DNA of 34,745 nt from Methanomassiliicoccaceae archaeon UBA480. Its GTDB lineage: Archaea; Thermoplasmatota; Thermoplasmata; Methanomassiliicoccales; Methanomethylophilaceae. The stretch is from the NCBI GenBank assembly GCA_002506425.1, contig DAXO01000056.1, positions 31,935 to 66,679 on the forward strand, given 5' to 3'. Position numbers and translations under genes: made by a program. Positions 1-6,627 of the stretch are shown piece after piece. How positions within the stretch are numbered: the first letter of the stretch is position 1; the number at the start of each line of letters is the position of its first letter. The notes beneath the pieces are model-generated. The model was not told the DNA's origin, made no database searches, and saw only the letters and a list, made by a program, of their open reading frames with translations.

Positions 1-1343
1 GGCTGATCGAATTCGATGAGCGCATAGGTGGGCATCATGTACCCGCCGTCGGTGTTGGAGGTGATCTCCGTCACACCCTGCTTTCCTTCGGAATCGGGCA
101 TGACGCTGATCATATCGAAAGAGGTCTCGGAGGTCAGCGCGACGTATCCGAGAGGAACGGTGAGCAGTATGGCGACGGCCACGATGGGCACGGCGTGCTT
201 GGTCGAGAACTTCCCCGCCCAGCCGAAGTACCTTCTGGAGAGCATGACCAGGCGGCCGTAGACGCCGTGGCGCATCTTGCTCTGTCCGGAATAGTCCTCG
301 ACCTTCCTGGGCCAGAAGACCTTGTCCCCGACGAGGGATATGACCGCGGGGATGAGAGTCAGAGCGGCGAGCATCGCCAGAACGATGCCTAGCGCGAGGG
401 TGACTGCCATCGTGGACACGAGGCTGTAGGTGCACAGGGACATGACCGCGAATCCGATGATGACCGCGAGACCGGAAGTGAAGACGGACTCTCCGGCCCA
501 CTTGACGGCCTCTGTGAGAGCATCGTCCTTGGACCTCTTGTTGTAGATGCGCTCCTCTCTGTACCTCGCGATGATGAACACGGAGTAGTCGCATCCCGCT
601 CCGAGCATGGAGACCAGCGCGATGGTCTTGGTGATGTAGAATATGTCCAGCATCTGTCCGAGGCCGAACATGAGGGCCAGGACCACACCGTAGGCCGTTC
701 CGACCACGAGGGGAGGAACGAGAGCCGTGACGATGGTCCAGAAGAACAGACCGAGGAGAAGCAGGATTATCAGGATGGACAGCGGGTCGATCCTCTCGAC
801 ATCCGCGTTCGCACCCTCCAGTGTGTCGTATGTGATCGCGGTGTTTCCGGTGACGTACGTCTTTATGTCCAGGCCGGACGCAGCCACAGCATCCGCCACC
901 GCGGACCTGAGGTCGCCGATGGAATCCATTGCGGATATGCCGTCGCCGAACTGGATGGTGACCATGTACACTCCGGAGGAGGCGCCCTCCTGGCCGAAGG
1001 ATCCCATGATCGTCTTGGACACGCCGTCGCCGAACTGGTTCTTCAGAGCGTCGTCCAGACATCCGTTCATTATGAATTTAGATTGGATAGAAGCGAGCTG
1101 CGTCGAATCCTCGTACGGTATGACGAGAACGACATCCGTGCTCAATGAGGAATCGAAGTACTTGTCGACGAGCGCCTGCCCGTCGGCGGATTCGGAATCG
1201 AGACCTCCCATCGCAGTCATATCGTAGTCCAGGACGTCCTCTGCCTGCGCCGCGAACGGCAGCGCGATGAGCAGGGCGACGACCCAGGCCGCGATTATGG
1301 CCTTGGGGTGCCTCCTGACATGCTGAGCGTATTTCTCAAACAT
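1..1343 (-). CDS. MMPL/RND-family membrane transporter, C-terminal part outside window
   Basis: The frame is open from an ATG at 1343 to the window edge (about 447 codons), so the C-terminal half is missing. The N-terminus has a short basic segment, a first membrane helix at about residues 15-34, and then a long extracytoplasmic domain rich in G, D and S to about residue 185. Closely packed hydrophobic helices follow, with the sterol-sensing-like bundle and the charged loop YREERIYNKRSKDDA typical of MMPL proteins. The family exports lipids or hydrophobic compounds using the ion gradient; the substrate here cannot be told. A GGTGA Shine-Dalgarno lies 4 nt before the ATG. The gene is divergent from a TetR gene, and one copy of the shared operator lies over its predicted transcription start, so repression by that regulator is likely. 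Confidence 0.85.
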   Translation of the reverse strand, partial: MFEKYAQHVRRHPKAIIAAWVVALLIALPFAAQAEDVLDYDMTAMGGLDSESADGQALVDKYFDSSLSTDVVLVIPYEDSTQLASIQSKFIMNGCLDDALKNQFGDGVSKTIMGSFGQEGASSGVYMVTIQFGDGISAMDSIGDLRSAVADAVAASGLDIKTYVTGNTAITYDTLEGANADVERIDPLSILIILLLLGLFFWTIVTALVPPLVVGTAYGVVLALMFGLGQMLDIFYITKTIALVSMLGAGCDYSVFIIARYREERIYNKRSKDDALTEAVKWAGESVFTSGLAVIIGFAVMSLCTYSLVSTMAVTLALGIVLAMLAALTLIPAVISLVGDKVFWPRKVEDYSGQSKMRHGVYGRLVMLSRRYFGWAGKFSTKHAVPIVAVAILLTVPLGYVALTSETSFDMISVMPDSEGKQGVTEITSNTDGGYMMPTYALIEFDQ

Positions 1344-1352
1344 GAGTTCACC

Positions 1353-1368
1353 TTTGAACACGCTCAAA
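1353..1368. promoter_or_regulatory. TetR-type operator, copy 1
   Basis: This is the 16-base imperfect palindrome TTTGAACACGCTCAAA, with TTTGA and TCAAA arms. The same 16 bases recur at 1390-1405. It covers the transcription start expected for the leftward MMPL gene (TATA centred near 1384, start about 1356), a typical position for a repressor site. Binding by the adjacent TetR protein is inferred. Confidence 0.7.
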
Positions 1369-1378
1369 TTTACAGACG

Positions 1379-1388
1379 TATTTAAATA
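1379..1388. promoter_or_regulatory. Palindromic TATA box shared by divergent MMPL and tetR genes
   Basis: TATTTAAATA is a perfect palindrome and is the only strong TATA-like element between the two divergent starts. Placing initiation about 27 nt away on each side gives starts near 1356 (leftward) and 1411 (rightward). Both fall at or just beyond a copy of the operator. Confidence 0.6.
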
Positions 1389-1389
1389 T

Positions 1390-1405
1390 TTTGAACACGC
1401 TCAAA
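1390..1405. promoter_or_regulatory. TetR-type operator, copy 2
   Basis: This is an exact second copy of the 16-base palindrome at 1353-1368. It lies between the shared TATA box and the predicted tetR transcription start, so it probably gives autorepression. It overlaps a TTG codon that could extend the tetR reading frame upstream, which argues that the extension is not translated. Confidence 0.7.
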
Positions 1406-1447
1406 ACAACATACGAAATAATCCCGTCGGATAGAGAAGGCCGGGAA

Positions 1448-2203
1448 ATGACTGAAGTAGGGCATCAGGGAATGTGCACCAAACCGCATGAGACCAAGAC
1501 CAAGGCGGAATCGATGAGAATGCTTCCTAAATCCCGTAGCGAAGGCCGCGTCAAACGCAGCGAGAAGACCGAGGAAATGCGCCGCAGGATCCTGGAGGAA
1601 TCCATAAGGCTGTTCATGGAGCAGGGGTATGAGAAGACCACCACTCGCCAGATCATCCAAGGCGTGGGCATTCTCAACGGAAGCCTCTACAACATCTACA
1701 AGAGCAAAGAGGCCATCTTCACAGATATCATCCTCATGTCCCTGGATGTCGTCATGTCGCGCGCCTACAGGCACATCCCAGAGGATTCCGACAAGATAGA
1801 CCTCCTGACGTACCTCATGTGCATGGAGATCTACCTCTCCAAGCGCTCCAAGCGCATCGCCGAGCTCCTATGCATCGTCAACGAGAACTGGAGCATCCGC
1901 AAGAAGGTCGATGAGACCGTCATCAACTGGGCCAGGGCCAACAGCGCCATGGGGAACCTGTACCTCGGCCTCGATGAACCTCTGATGAGGCTCGATGCAT
2001 GCTCCGGAGCGACGTTCATCTTCATCGAGAGGCTCGCCAACGAGCCCGAGGATGTGAACGAGGCCGCCGCGATGGCTATAGCCGTGGAGACGGTGGACGC
2101 TCTGTTCCACAGGCCCTCGAGCGACGTGGCCGCCCGCGTATCCTCCCTGATATCCAGCTTCTCGAGCGAGGAGATAGTCATCTGCGGTCTCCGCATCCTC
2201 TGA
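1448..2203 (+). CDS. TetR/AcrR-family transcriptional regulator
   Basis: This is a one-component repressor. The helix-turn-helix region reads TTTRQIIQGVGILNGSLYNIYKSKEAIF, split around a basic N-terminal stretch (EKTEEMRRRILEESIRLF) that is standard for TetR proteins; the rest is a helical ligand-binding domain. The ATG at 1448 was chosen because GAAGG lies 7 nt before it; the frame is open upstream to a TTG at 1391, but that start falls inside the operator. A second possible start is the ATG at 1514, nearer the usual family N-terminus. The divergent MMPL gene and the paired operators between the two genes point to regulation of efflux or membrane composition. The ligand is unknown. Confidence 0.88.
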   Translation: MTEVGHQGMCTKPHETKTKAESMRMLPKSRSEGRVKRSEKTEEMRRRILEESIRLFMEQGYEKTTTRQIIQGVGILNGSLYNIYKSKEAIFTDIILMSLDVVMSRAYRHIPEDSDKIDLLTYLMCMEIYLSKRSKRIAELLCIVNENWSIRKKVDETVINWARANSAMGNLYLGLDEPLMRLDACSGATFIFIERLANEPEDVNEAAAMAIAVETVDALFHRPSSDVAARVSSLISSFSSEEIVICGLRIL

Positions 2204-2210
2204 AGCACCG

Positions 2211-2218
2211 TTTTATTA
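2211..2218 (+). promoter_or_regulatory. TATA box of rqcH
   Basis: TTTTATTA is centred about 25 nt before the ATG at 2240, so transcription would begin at or next to the start codon (leaderless). It begins only a few bases after the tetR stop. Confidence 0.45.
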
Positions 2219-2239
2219 TCCGTCCGCGATGGGGTGGAC

Positions 2240-4183
2240 ATGAAGAAAGAGATGAGCTCCTTCGACGTCCGCTCCGTCGTCACGGAGCTGGCCGCGCTGG
2301 AAGGCGCCCATATGGACAAGATCCATCACTGGGGCTCCGGCAACGTCCTTTTCAGACTCAACATACAGGGCCAAGGGAAGAAGGAGCTCTTCTTCGAGGA
2401 CCGCAAGTGGCTCTACTGCCCCTCGAAGAAGCCCGAAACGCCCACCATGCCGTCGACGTTCGCATCCTACCTCAGGAAATACATAGACAACGCCCGCGTC
2501 GGCAAGACCAGACAGGTGGGGTTCGACAGGATAGTCGAGATGGAGCTGACGAAGTCCGACGGGGACTACAAGCTCATCTTCGAGATGTTCGGAGGAGGAA
2601 ACGTTCTCCTCCTGAAGGACGGGATCATCCAGAACTGCCTCGTCCAGAAGACCTTCAGGGACAGGAAGACGCGCCCGGGCGAGCAGTACGTCATGCCGAA
2701 GTCCAGGTTCGACCCCACCCTGTCCACGGAGGAGGATTTCCTCGTGTCGTTCAGATCCTCGGACGCCGACGCCGTCAGGACCCTCGCCACCGCGGTCAAC
2801 CTCGGAGGGCAGTACGCCGAGGAAGTGTGCACCCGCGTGGGTATCGCCAAGGGGACTCCGGCCAAGGACGTAGACGATGCCACGGTATCGAGGATGTACG
2901 AAGCCATGGAGGACATCGTGAGGCACGTCCTGCAGGAGCCCGAGCCTACGGCATACCTCAAGGACGGCGAGATAGAGGATTTCGCACCTGTTGTCCTGAT
3001 GTCTCATTCGGATCTGGAAGCAAAGCGCTACGGAACGCTGTCGGAGGTCATCGAAGCATACCTGGAGCAGACCGGCAAGGCTGAAGAGGAAGCGTACGTG
3101 AGTCCCGCCGTCGAGAAGCTCATGAAGAGGATCTCCAAGCAGGAGGAGACCCTCGTCGAGTACAGATCGCAGGAGGAGGAGTACCGCAGGAAGGCCGAGG
3201 CCCTCTATGCGGACTACCAGAAGGCCTCCCAGCTGCTCCAGGTGCTGGACGAGCAGTCCAAGATCATCACCTGGGAGAAGCTGAAGGAGGGCGCGGCGAA
3301 GATCCCCTATGTCGAATCGATCGATCCGGCCAAGCACAAGGTACGCGCCAAACTGGGCGAAGAGACCATGGACCTCGACTGGACCAAGGGCATCGACGCC
3401 AACGCCTCGGACCTATACCAGAAGGGGAAGGACGTCGGAGAGAAGGCGAAGCGCGCGGAGGAGGCTCTGAAGGAGAGCCGCGACGAGCTCGCCAAGGTGC
3501 AGAAGGGCATCGATAAGGAAAGGGCCCTCGCCGCCGAGCGCGCTCAGCCCACAAAGCAGTTCTGGTTCGAGAGATACAAATGGTTCATAACCACCGGCGG
3601 ACGCCTCGTCATAGCCGGAAGGGACGCCCACAGCAACGACAACATCGTCAAGAAGCATCTGAAGGACGGGGACCTCTACGCGCATGCGGACGTCCACGGT
3701 GCGCCTTCGGTGATAGTCAAAGACGGCGCCAAGGCCGAACCGGAAGAGCTCCGCCAGGCCTGCCTGTTCGCGCTCGCGCAGTCCAAGGCCTGGATCGCGG
3801 CCCTCTCCGAAGGAGGGGCGTTCTGGGTGTACCCCGACCAGGTGAGCAAGACCCCCAACCCCGGAGAATTCGTCCCCAGAGGAGCGTTCATAGTCCGCGG
3901 GAAGAGGAACTACGAGTACCATCTCCCTATGGAGCTCGCAATCGGAGAGATCGAATACGAAGGGAACAGGAAGATCATGTGCGGTCCGACCGACTGCTTC
4001 CGTAACTGCGAGAAATACATGGTGGTGCGTCCCGGGAAGCCGAAATCCGGACGCAGGACCAACGACATCGCGAAGAGATTCGATGTTCCCGAAGAAGAGG
4101 TCTCCAGGATAGTGCCTCCGGGCGACCTGGAGGTTGTCCGCGAGGTCTGGCCCAAGGAGGAAGAGGAACCCGACGACGAGTGA
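2240..4183 (+). CDS. rqcH: RqcH/NEMF (Rqc2) ribosome-associated quality control protein
   Basis: It binds stalled 60S/50S-type subunits carrying nascent chains and recruits tRNA to add C-terminal tails. The protein is about 647 residues, the normal length. The NFACT-N domain comes first and contains the conserved Asp-Arg pair at residues 96-97 (GFDR), known in bacterial RqcH to be needed for tRNA recruitment. A helical middle and coiled coil follow at about 285-440. The NFACT-R domain contains DLYAHADVHGAPSV near 475 and a basic, then acidic, C-terminus. The ATG at 2240 sits about 25 nt from a TATA box; a GTG two codons upstream is the alternative start. It is encoded between two putative TetR-controlled genes but has no operator of its own. 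Confidence 0.93.
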   Translation: MKKEMSSFDVRSVVTELAALEGAHMDKIHHWGSGNVLFRLNIQGQGKKELFFEDRKWLYCPSKKPETPTMPSTFASYLRKYIDNARVGKTRQVGFDRIVEMELTKSDGDYKLIFEMFGGGNVLLLKDGIIQNCLVQKTFRDRKTRPGEQYVMPKSRFDPTLSTEEDFLVSFRSSDADAVRTLATAVNLGGQYAEEVCTRVGIAKGTPAKDVDDATVSRMYEAMEDIVRHVLQEPEPTAYLKDGEIEDFAPVVLMSHSDLEAKRYGTLSEVIEAYLEQTGKAEEEAYVSPAVEKLMKRISKQEETLVEYRSQEEEYRRKAEALYADYQKASQLLQVLDEQSKIITWEKLKEGAAKIPYVESIDPAKHKVRAKLGEETMDLDWTKGIDANASDLYQKGKDVGEKAKRAEEALKESRDELAKVQKGIDKERALAAERAQPTKQFWFERYKWFITTGGRLVIAGRDAHSNDNIVKKHLKDGDLYAHADVHGAPSVIVKDGAKAEPEELRQACLFALAQSKAWIAALSEGGAFWVYPDQVSKTPNPGEFVPRGAFIVRGKRNYEYHLPMELAIGEIEYEGNRKIMCGPTDCFRNCEKYMVVRPGKPKSGRRTNDIAKRFDVPEEEVSRIVPPGDLEVVREVWPKEEEEPDDE

Positions 4184-4235
4184 TGCTCTCTACGAAAGGG
4201 TTCACGAATACGATTAAGTACGGAGTTCGACGATG

Positions 4236-4251
4236 CTTGAGCACGGTCAAA
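4236..4251. promoter_or_regulatory. TetR-type operator, copy 3 (diverged)
   Basis: CTTGAGCACGGTCAAA matches the two operators near 1353-1405 at 13 of 16 positions and keeps the TTGA/TCAA arms. A weak TATA-like GATTAAGTA at 4212-4220 would start transcription near 4243, inside this site. It therefore probably places the downstream membrane-protein gene under the same TetR regulator. Confidence 0.5.
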
Positions 4252-4269
4252 GACCGATAGGTGTTTGAA

Positions 4270-4752
4270 ATGGCAAATGTGAGCAAAGGAAACATCCTCG
4301 GGATACTCGCTCTCATCGGGGCCATCCTGATGATCGTCGGAGTGTTCGTCACATGGGTGAGCTTCGAGGCGTCGACGCTCCTCGGATCCACGGCGTACGA
4401 CTATACCGGATGGCAGGTCTATTCCGATGACATGTTCTCGGATGCGGAGTACAACTACGCTCCCCTCGTGACCCTCGTCGCAGGAATCGTCGCATTCTTC
4501 ACGGCAGTGCTGCCGATCGTACTCAAGAAGCCTGCCGTCAACAGGATGCTCGGAGTCGTCTCTCTGATCCTCGGCATCGTCGCCCTCGTCCTCATGGTCC
4601 TGTTCTACGGACAGATGGACAGCATCAGCTTCGGAAGCCTCGCCTCGTTGAGCGCCAATGCGGGCATGGGACTCTGGATCTCCCTTGTTGGAGCAGTCCT
4701 CCTCGTGCTCGGCGCGATCGTCGACATCGCCGGCAAATACGTCTGCGAGTGA
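4270..4752 (+). CDS. Small four-helix membrane protein of unknown function
   Basis: A 160-residue protein with four clear hydrophobic segments at about residues 8-30, 66-87, 94-115 and 132-155. A polar extracytoplasmic loop rich in D, Y and S (about 34-64) lies between the first two helices. I do not recognise a named family; the pattern resembles small archaeal membrane proteins of unknown role. The ATG at 4270 was chosen because AGGTG lies 6 nt before it; a GTG at 4261 in the same frame is the alternative. A TetR-type operator in its leader suggests co-regulation with the MMPL transporter at the window start. A hairpin terminator follows the stop. Confidence 0.8.
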   Translation: MANVSKGNILGILALIGAILMIVGVFVTWVSFEASTLLGSTAYDYTGWQVYSDDMFSDAEYNYAPLVTLVAGIVAFFTAVLPIVLKKPAVNRMLGVVSLILGIVALVLMVLFYGQMDSISFGSLASLSANAGMGLWISLVGAVLLVLGAIVDIAGKYVCE

Positions 4753-4760
4753 TGCAAAAC

Positions 4761-4774
4761 GGCCCGCAAGGGCC
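4761..4774 (+). terminator. Hairpin terminator after the membrane-protein gene
   Basis: GGCCC GCAA GGGCC is a perfect 5-bp stem with a GNRA-type loop, followed by the pyrimidine-rich ATCTTCCTTTCT. It starts 8 nt after the stop codon. Confidence 0.6.
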
Positions 4775-4872
4775 ATCTTCCTTTCTCAATCCGATTCGAT
4801 AGATGGGCAACGACAGCTTCGTCGACGCGAAAACGAGCCTGCGTGCACTTCATGACACACAGGTGGCTGAAA

Positions 4873-4949
4873 TGGTGCCCGCGCCGGGATTCGAACCCGG
4901 GTCAAGAGATCCGCAATCTCACAGGATATCCAAGCTACCCCACGCGGGC
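4873..4949 (-). tRNA. tRNA-Arg (anticodon GCG), CCA encoded
   Basis: On the minus strand the sequence folds as a cloverleaf. The acceptor stem is GCCCGCG/CGCGGGC. The D arm has A14, G18G19 and A21. The anticodon loop is TTGCGGA with anticodon GCG at 4912-4914, and the T arm is CCGGG-TTCGAAT-CCCGG. Discriminator A73 is followed by an encoded CCA (4873-4875). It decodes CGC/CGU. The outermost anticodon-stem pair (27-43) is a T-T mismatch. Confidence 0.95.
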
Positions 4950-4985
4950 AAAATATGCCTAAATGGTTGAGTTAAGACGTTTGTC

Positions 4986-5177
4986 TCATGCCTCAGGGTG
5001 GGACAGGTAGCGGGTGATGTATCCGGCAATCCTGTTCCTCATCTTGACGGACGAGACGTCTGTCAGAGAGCTGACCATCTCTTTGTTAGCATCGAAGTCC
5101 TTGCTGAAGGCCTGGGGATACTTGTTGACGAGATCGATAGCGACTCTCTTGATGTAGGTGGGTCTTATTCTTCCCAT
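4986..5177 (-). CDS. rps17e: Small-subunit ribosomal protein eS17 (S17e)
   Basis: A 63-residue archaeal/eukaryotic 30S protein. It begins MGRIRPTYIKR and contains FDANKEM and KMRNRIAGYITRYL, the characteristic eS17 helical core. The length is normal for archaea. The ATG at 5177 is preferred over a GTG three codons upstream because GGTGA lies 5-6 nt before it and eS17 proteins begin MGR. Its promoter has a strong TATA (GATATAAATA at 5215-5224). The stop lies 36 nt from the 5' end of tRNA-Arg on the same strand, so joint transcription is possible. Confidence 0.95.
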   Translation of the reverse strand: MGRIRPTYIKRVAIDLVNKYPQAFSKDFDANKEMVSSLTDVSSVKMRNRIAGYITRYLSHPEA

Positions 5178-5214
5178 ATCATTCACCGAGTTGGTCCGGA
5201 CTAAGTGGATGCTG

Positions 5215-5224
5215 TATTTATATC
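5215..5224 (-). promoter_or_regulatory. TATA box of rps17e
   Basis: On the minus strand GATATAAATA, a strong archaeal TATA, is centred about 42 nt before the ATG. This gives a leader of about 15 nt carrying the GGTGA ribosome-binding site. Confidence 0.6.
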
Positions 5225-5640
5225 TAACCTAGAACATCGAATTCCGAAACCGTTGCACATTACTCCTTTCTATTCCTGCTTCTCTTGGGCCTCCTTAGGG
5301 TCTTTTGACGGATTCCAGGAGCATCGGCGACATCAGCTCAGGGAAACTTCTCCTCATAGTCCAAAAGATTGCACAGCCCCCGATCATCGTCTACTTCAGT
5401 GAGAACCATAGACGCCTTAGACAGCGACCTCGACTGCAACATTCTTCTTCTGGAGCTCCATGTTGAGAAAAACACTTTCCTAAGACGACACATCGTGATG
5501 ATTAGTAGGAATTTCACGAACCCCGTTCCAATGGTAGATTCCATCAAATGCACTCGGATCCCATCGAATCTTCCGATGCTCTTGCATAGATCGAACGTAA
5601 TTCTCAGAAGCAAGCGCTGGCGGTAAAAGTCGATACAGAA
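5225..5640. other. Gene-poor, AT-richer stretch with coding debris
   Basis: No intact recognisable gene lies between the rps17e promoter and the GNAT gene. Several short frames are open on both strands. One on the plus strand (5369-5626) contains VEKNTFLRRHI. Two on the minus strand end near 5485 and 5338. None shows a clear start with a ribosome-binding site. Base composition is visibly more AT-rich than the flanking genes. It contains one arm of the inverted repeat described separately. It is best read as decayed or recently acquired sequence. Confidence 0.5.
5428..5520 (+). repeat. Inverted repeat arm A (pairs with 6494-6585)
   Basis: The reverse complement of this ~92-base segment aligns with 6494-6585. 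Exact blocks include GTCTTAGGAAAG and GTTTTTCTCAACA, with about ten substitutions in the first 60 bases and a small indel near the far end. In the plus frame the segment encodes LLELHVEKNTFLRRHI. Arm B on the opposite strand encodes LLKLPVEKNAFLRRHI, so the arms look like copies of one coding fragment rather than transposon ends. Confidence 0.8.
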
Positions 5641-6246
5641 TCAATTGCCGGTCATCCTGCTCTCTTCTCCGGAATCCTTCTTCTTTGGAATAATGAATGT
5701 TATCATCTGATTCAGGCTCCTGTCGGCATTCTTCGTGATCAATTTGAATCCATGGGATGTGTAGTACGGAACAAGCTCGTCATGGCAGTCAAGACGAACA
5801 ACTCTGCATCCGACGAGTCCCCTTGCCTGATCAAGTTTCTCAAAAGCGACATCCAACAGATAACTTCCCAATCCTTTCGGGGCTTCAGCCGAGCGTGATA
5901 GCTGGCCTATTAGGAACGACTGAACGATGTTGGTATTGGAATCAATGTTCATACTCTTCTTCGTCTTGCCGCTGAGGAGATTCTCCTGAGGGACCCTCAT
6001 GCATTTGATACTGATGGTGATGTATCCGAGGACGCTCGCATCATTCTTCCAGACTGCTAGATACGTCCGGGAGAGGTCTCTTGTTTCCATGTCGATTGCC
6101 TTTTCCCTCAGGAAAGATTCCGTGGCCGAGTCATGAACCGATTTGAAGGACCTCAGGATGTCTGATACGACATCCCGCCCGTATTCTTCAATCATTTCGG
6201 ACAGAGAGAGAATTTCGTATTGCTTGTCCGAATCCAGAGCAATCAC
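5641..6246 (-). CDS. GNAT-family N-acetyltransferase, possible toxin partner
   Basis: A 201-residue predicted acetyl-CoA-dependent acyltransferase. The segment FLREKAIDMETRDLSRTYLAV followed by LGYITISIK is a GNAT beta-strand pattern with a family-specific N-terminus. The acetyl-CoA loop is seen in LIGQLSR...PKGLGSYLLDVA, and the C-terminal strand in RLDCHDELVPYYTSHGFK. It starts at GTG 6246, whose GTGA overlaps the stop of the small gene upstream, implying translational coupling. Small-protein/GNAT pairs of this shape occur widely in accessory DNA, and some GNATs are tRNA-acetylating toxins. Toxicity here is inference; it could be an ordinary acetyltransferase. Its location between inverted repeats in AT-richer DNA suggests transfer. 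Confidence 0.75.
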   Translation of the reverse strand: MIALDSDKQYEILSLSEMIEEYGRDVVSDILRSFKSVHDSATESFLREKAIDMETRDLSRTYLAVWKNDASVLGYITISIKCMRVPQENLLSGKTKKSMNIDSNTNIVQSFLIGQLSRSAEAPKGLGSYLLDVAFEKLDQARGLVGCRVVRLDCHDELVPYYTSHGFKLITKNADRSLNQMITFIIPKKKDSGEESRMTGN

Positions 6247-6422
6247 TTCTTACGTGCATACTTCTCGACAAGTCTGCGTGCGATTTCGCTATCCGCGCTG
6301 GCGTACTCTATAATGGAGTCCCCACGCTCCCATCCGACACCACTCTCGACAAGTTCGTCAAGGTTGGCGGCAGACTCCTTAGAGTCAATAACCATGTCCT
6401 GGTAGAACGATTCTGTCGCCAT
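6243..6422 (-). CDS. Small protein coupled to GNAT, possible antitoxin
   Basis: A 59-residue protein beginning MATESFYQDMVIDSKE, continuing with an acidic helical middle (SAANLDELVESG) and ending with the basic RRLVEKYARKK. Its TGA overlaps the GTG of the GNAT gene by 4 nt (GTGA). AGAGGT lies about 7 nt before the ATG at 6422, a good ribosome-binding site. Small proteins that start MAT-S/T-F and precede GNAT genes are common in bacteria and archaea and are suspected antitoxins. It does not look like a ribbon-helix-helix DUF1778 antitoxin. Role inferred from arrangement only. Confidence 0.7.
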   Translation of the reverse strand: MATESFYQDMVIDSKESAANLDELVESGVGWERGDSIIEYASADSEIARRLVEKYARKK

Positions 6423-6493
6423 TGCCTGTACCTCTGACTATCAGTATGCTGCCGGCGTAGATAAGCATTAGCGACTATGTATCAAACCCGCAA

Positions 6494-6585
6494 TTCGTGA
6501 ACTTCCTGTCGATCTTCGTGATGTGCCGTCTTAGGAAAGCGTTTTTCTCAACAGGGAGCTTCAGAAGAAGAATATTTTGCAGTCG
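6494..6585 (-). repeat. Inverted repeat arm B (pairs with 5428-5520)
   Basis: This is the second arm of the inverted repeat, 43 nt beyond the msrA stop and 72 nt upstream of the small gene of the GNAT pair. On the minus strand it can be read as LLKLPVEKNAFLRRHITKI and onward to a stop at about 6474, but a 2-nt insertion relative to arm A breaks the frame near 6567. It is therefore a gene fragment. Confidence 0.75.
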
Positions 6586-6627
6586 AGGTCGAGTTTGTTA
6601 CCGAGGTGACGAATGTCGCAAGCTCCT

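Noticed and set aside
1391..1447. N-terminal extension of the TetR gene starting at TTG 1391
   Set aside because: The extension would translate the operator and start upstream of the predicted transcription start. The ATG at 1448 has a ribosome-binding site.
5380..5520. A conserved in-frame TAG in both inverted repeat arms, considered as a pyrrolysine codon
   Set aside because: On the minus strand of arm A and the plus strand of arm B a TAG sits between short conserved segments, and related methanogens can read TAG as pyrrolysine. However, both frames break soon after, and the opposite-strand reading explains the conservation equally well.
4873..6585. tRNA-Arg as an integration site for the adjacent AT-richer segment
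   Set aside because: No partial copy of the tRNA 3' end was seen at the far side of the region, and rps17e lies between the tRNA and the island-like segment, so an att pair is not supported.
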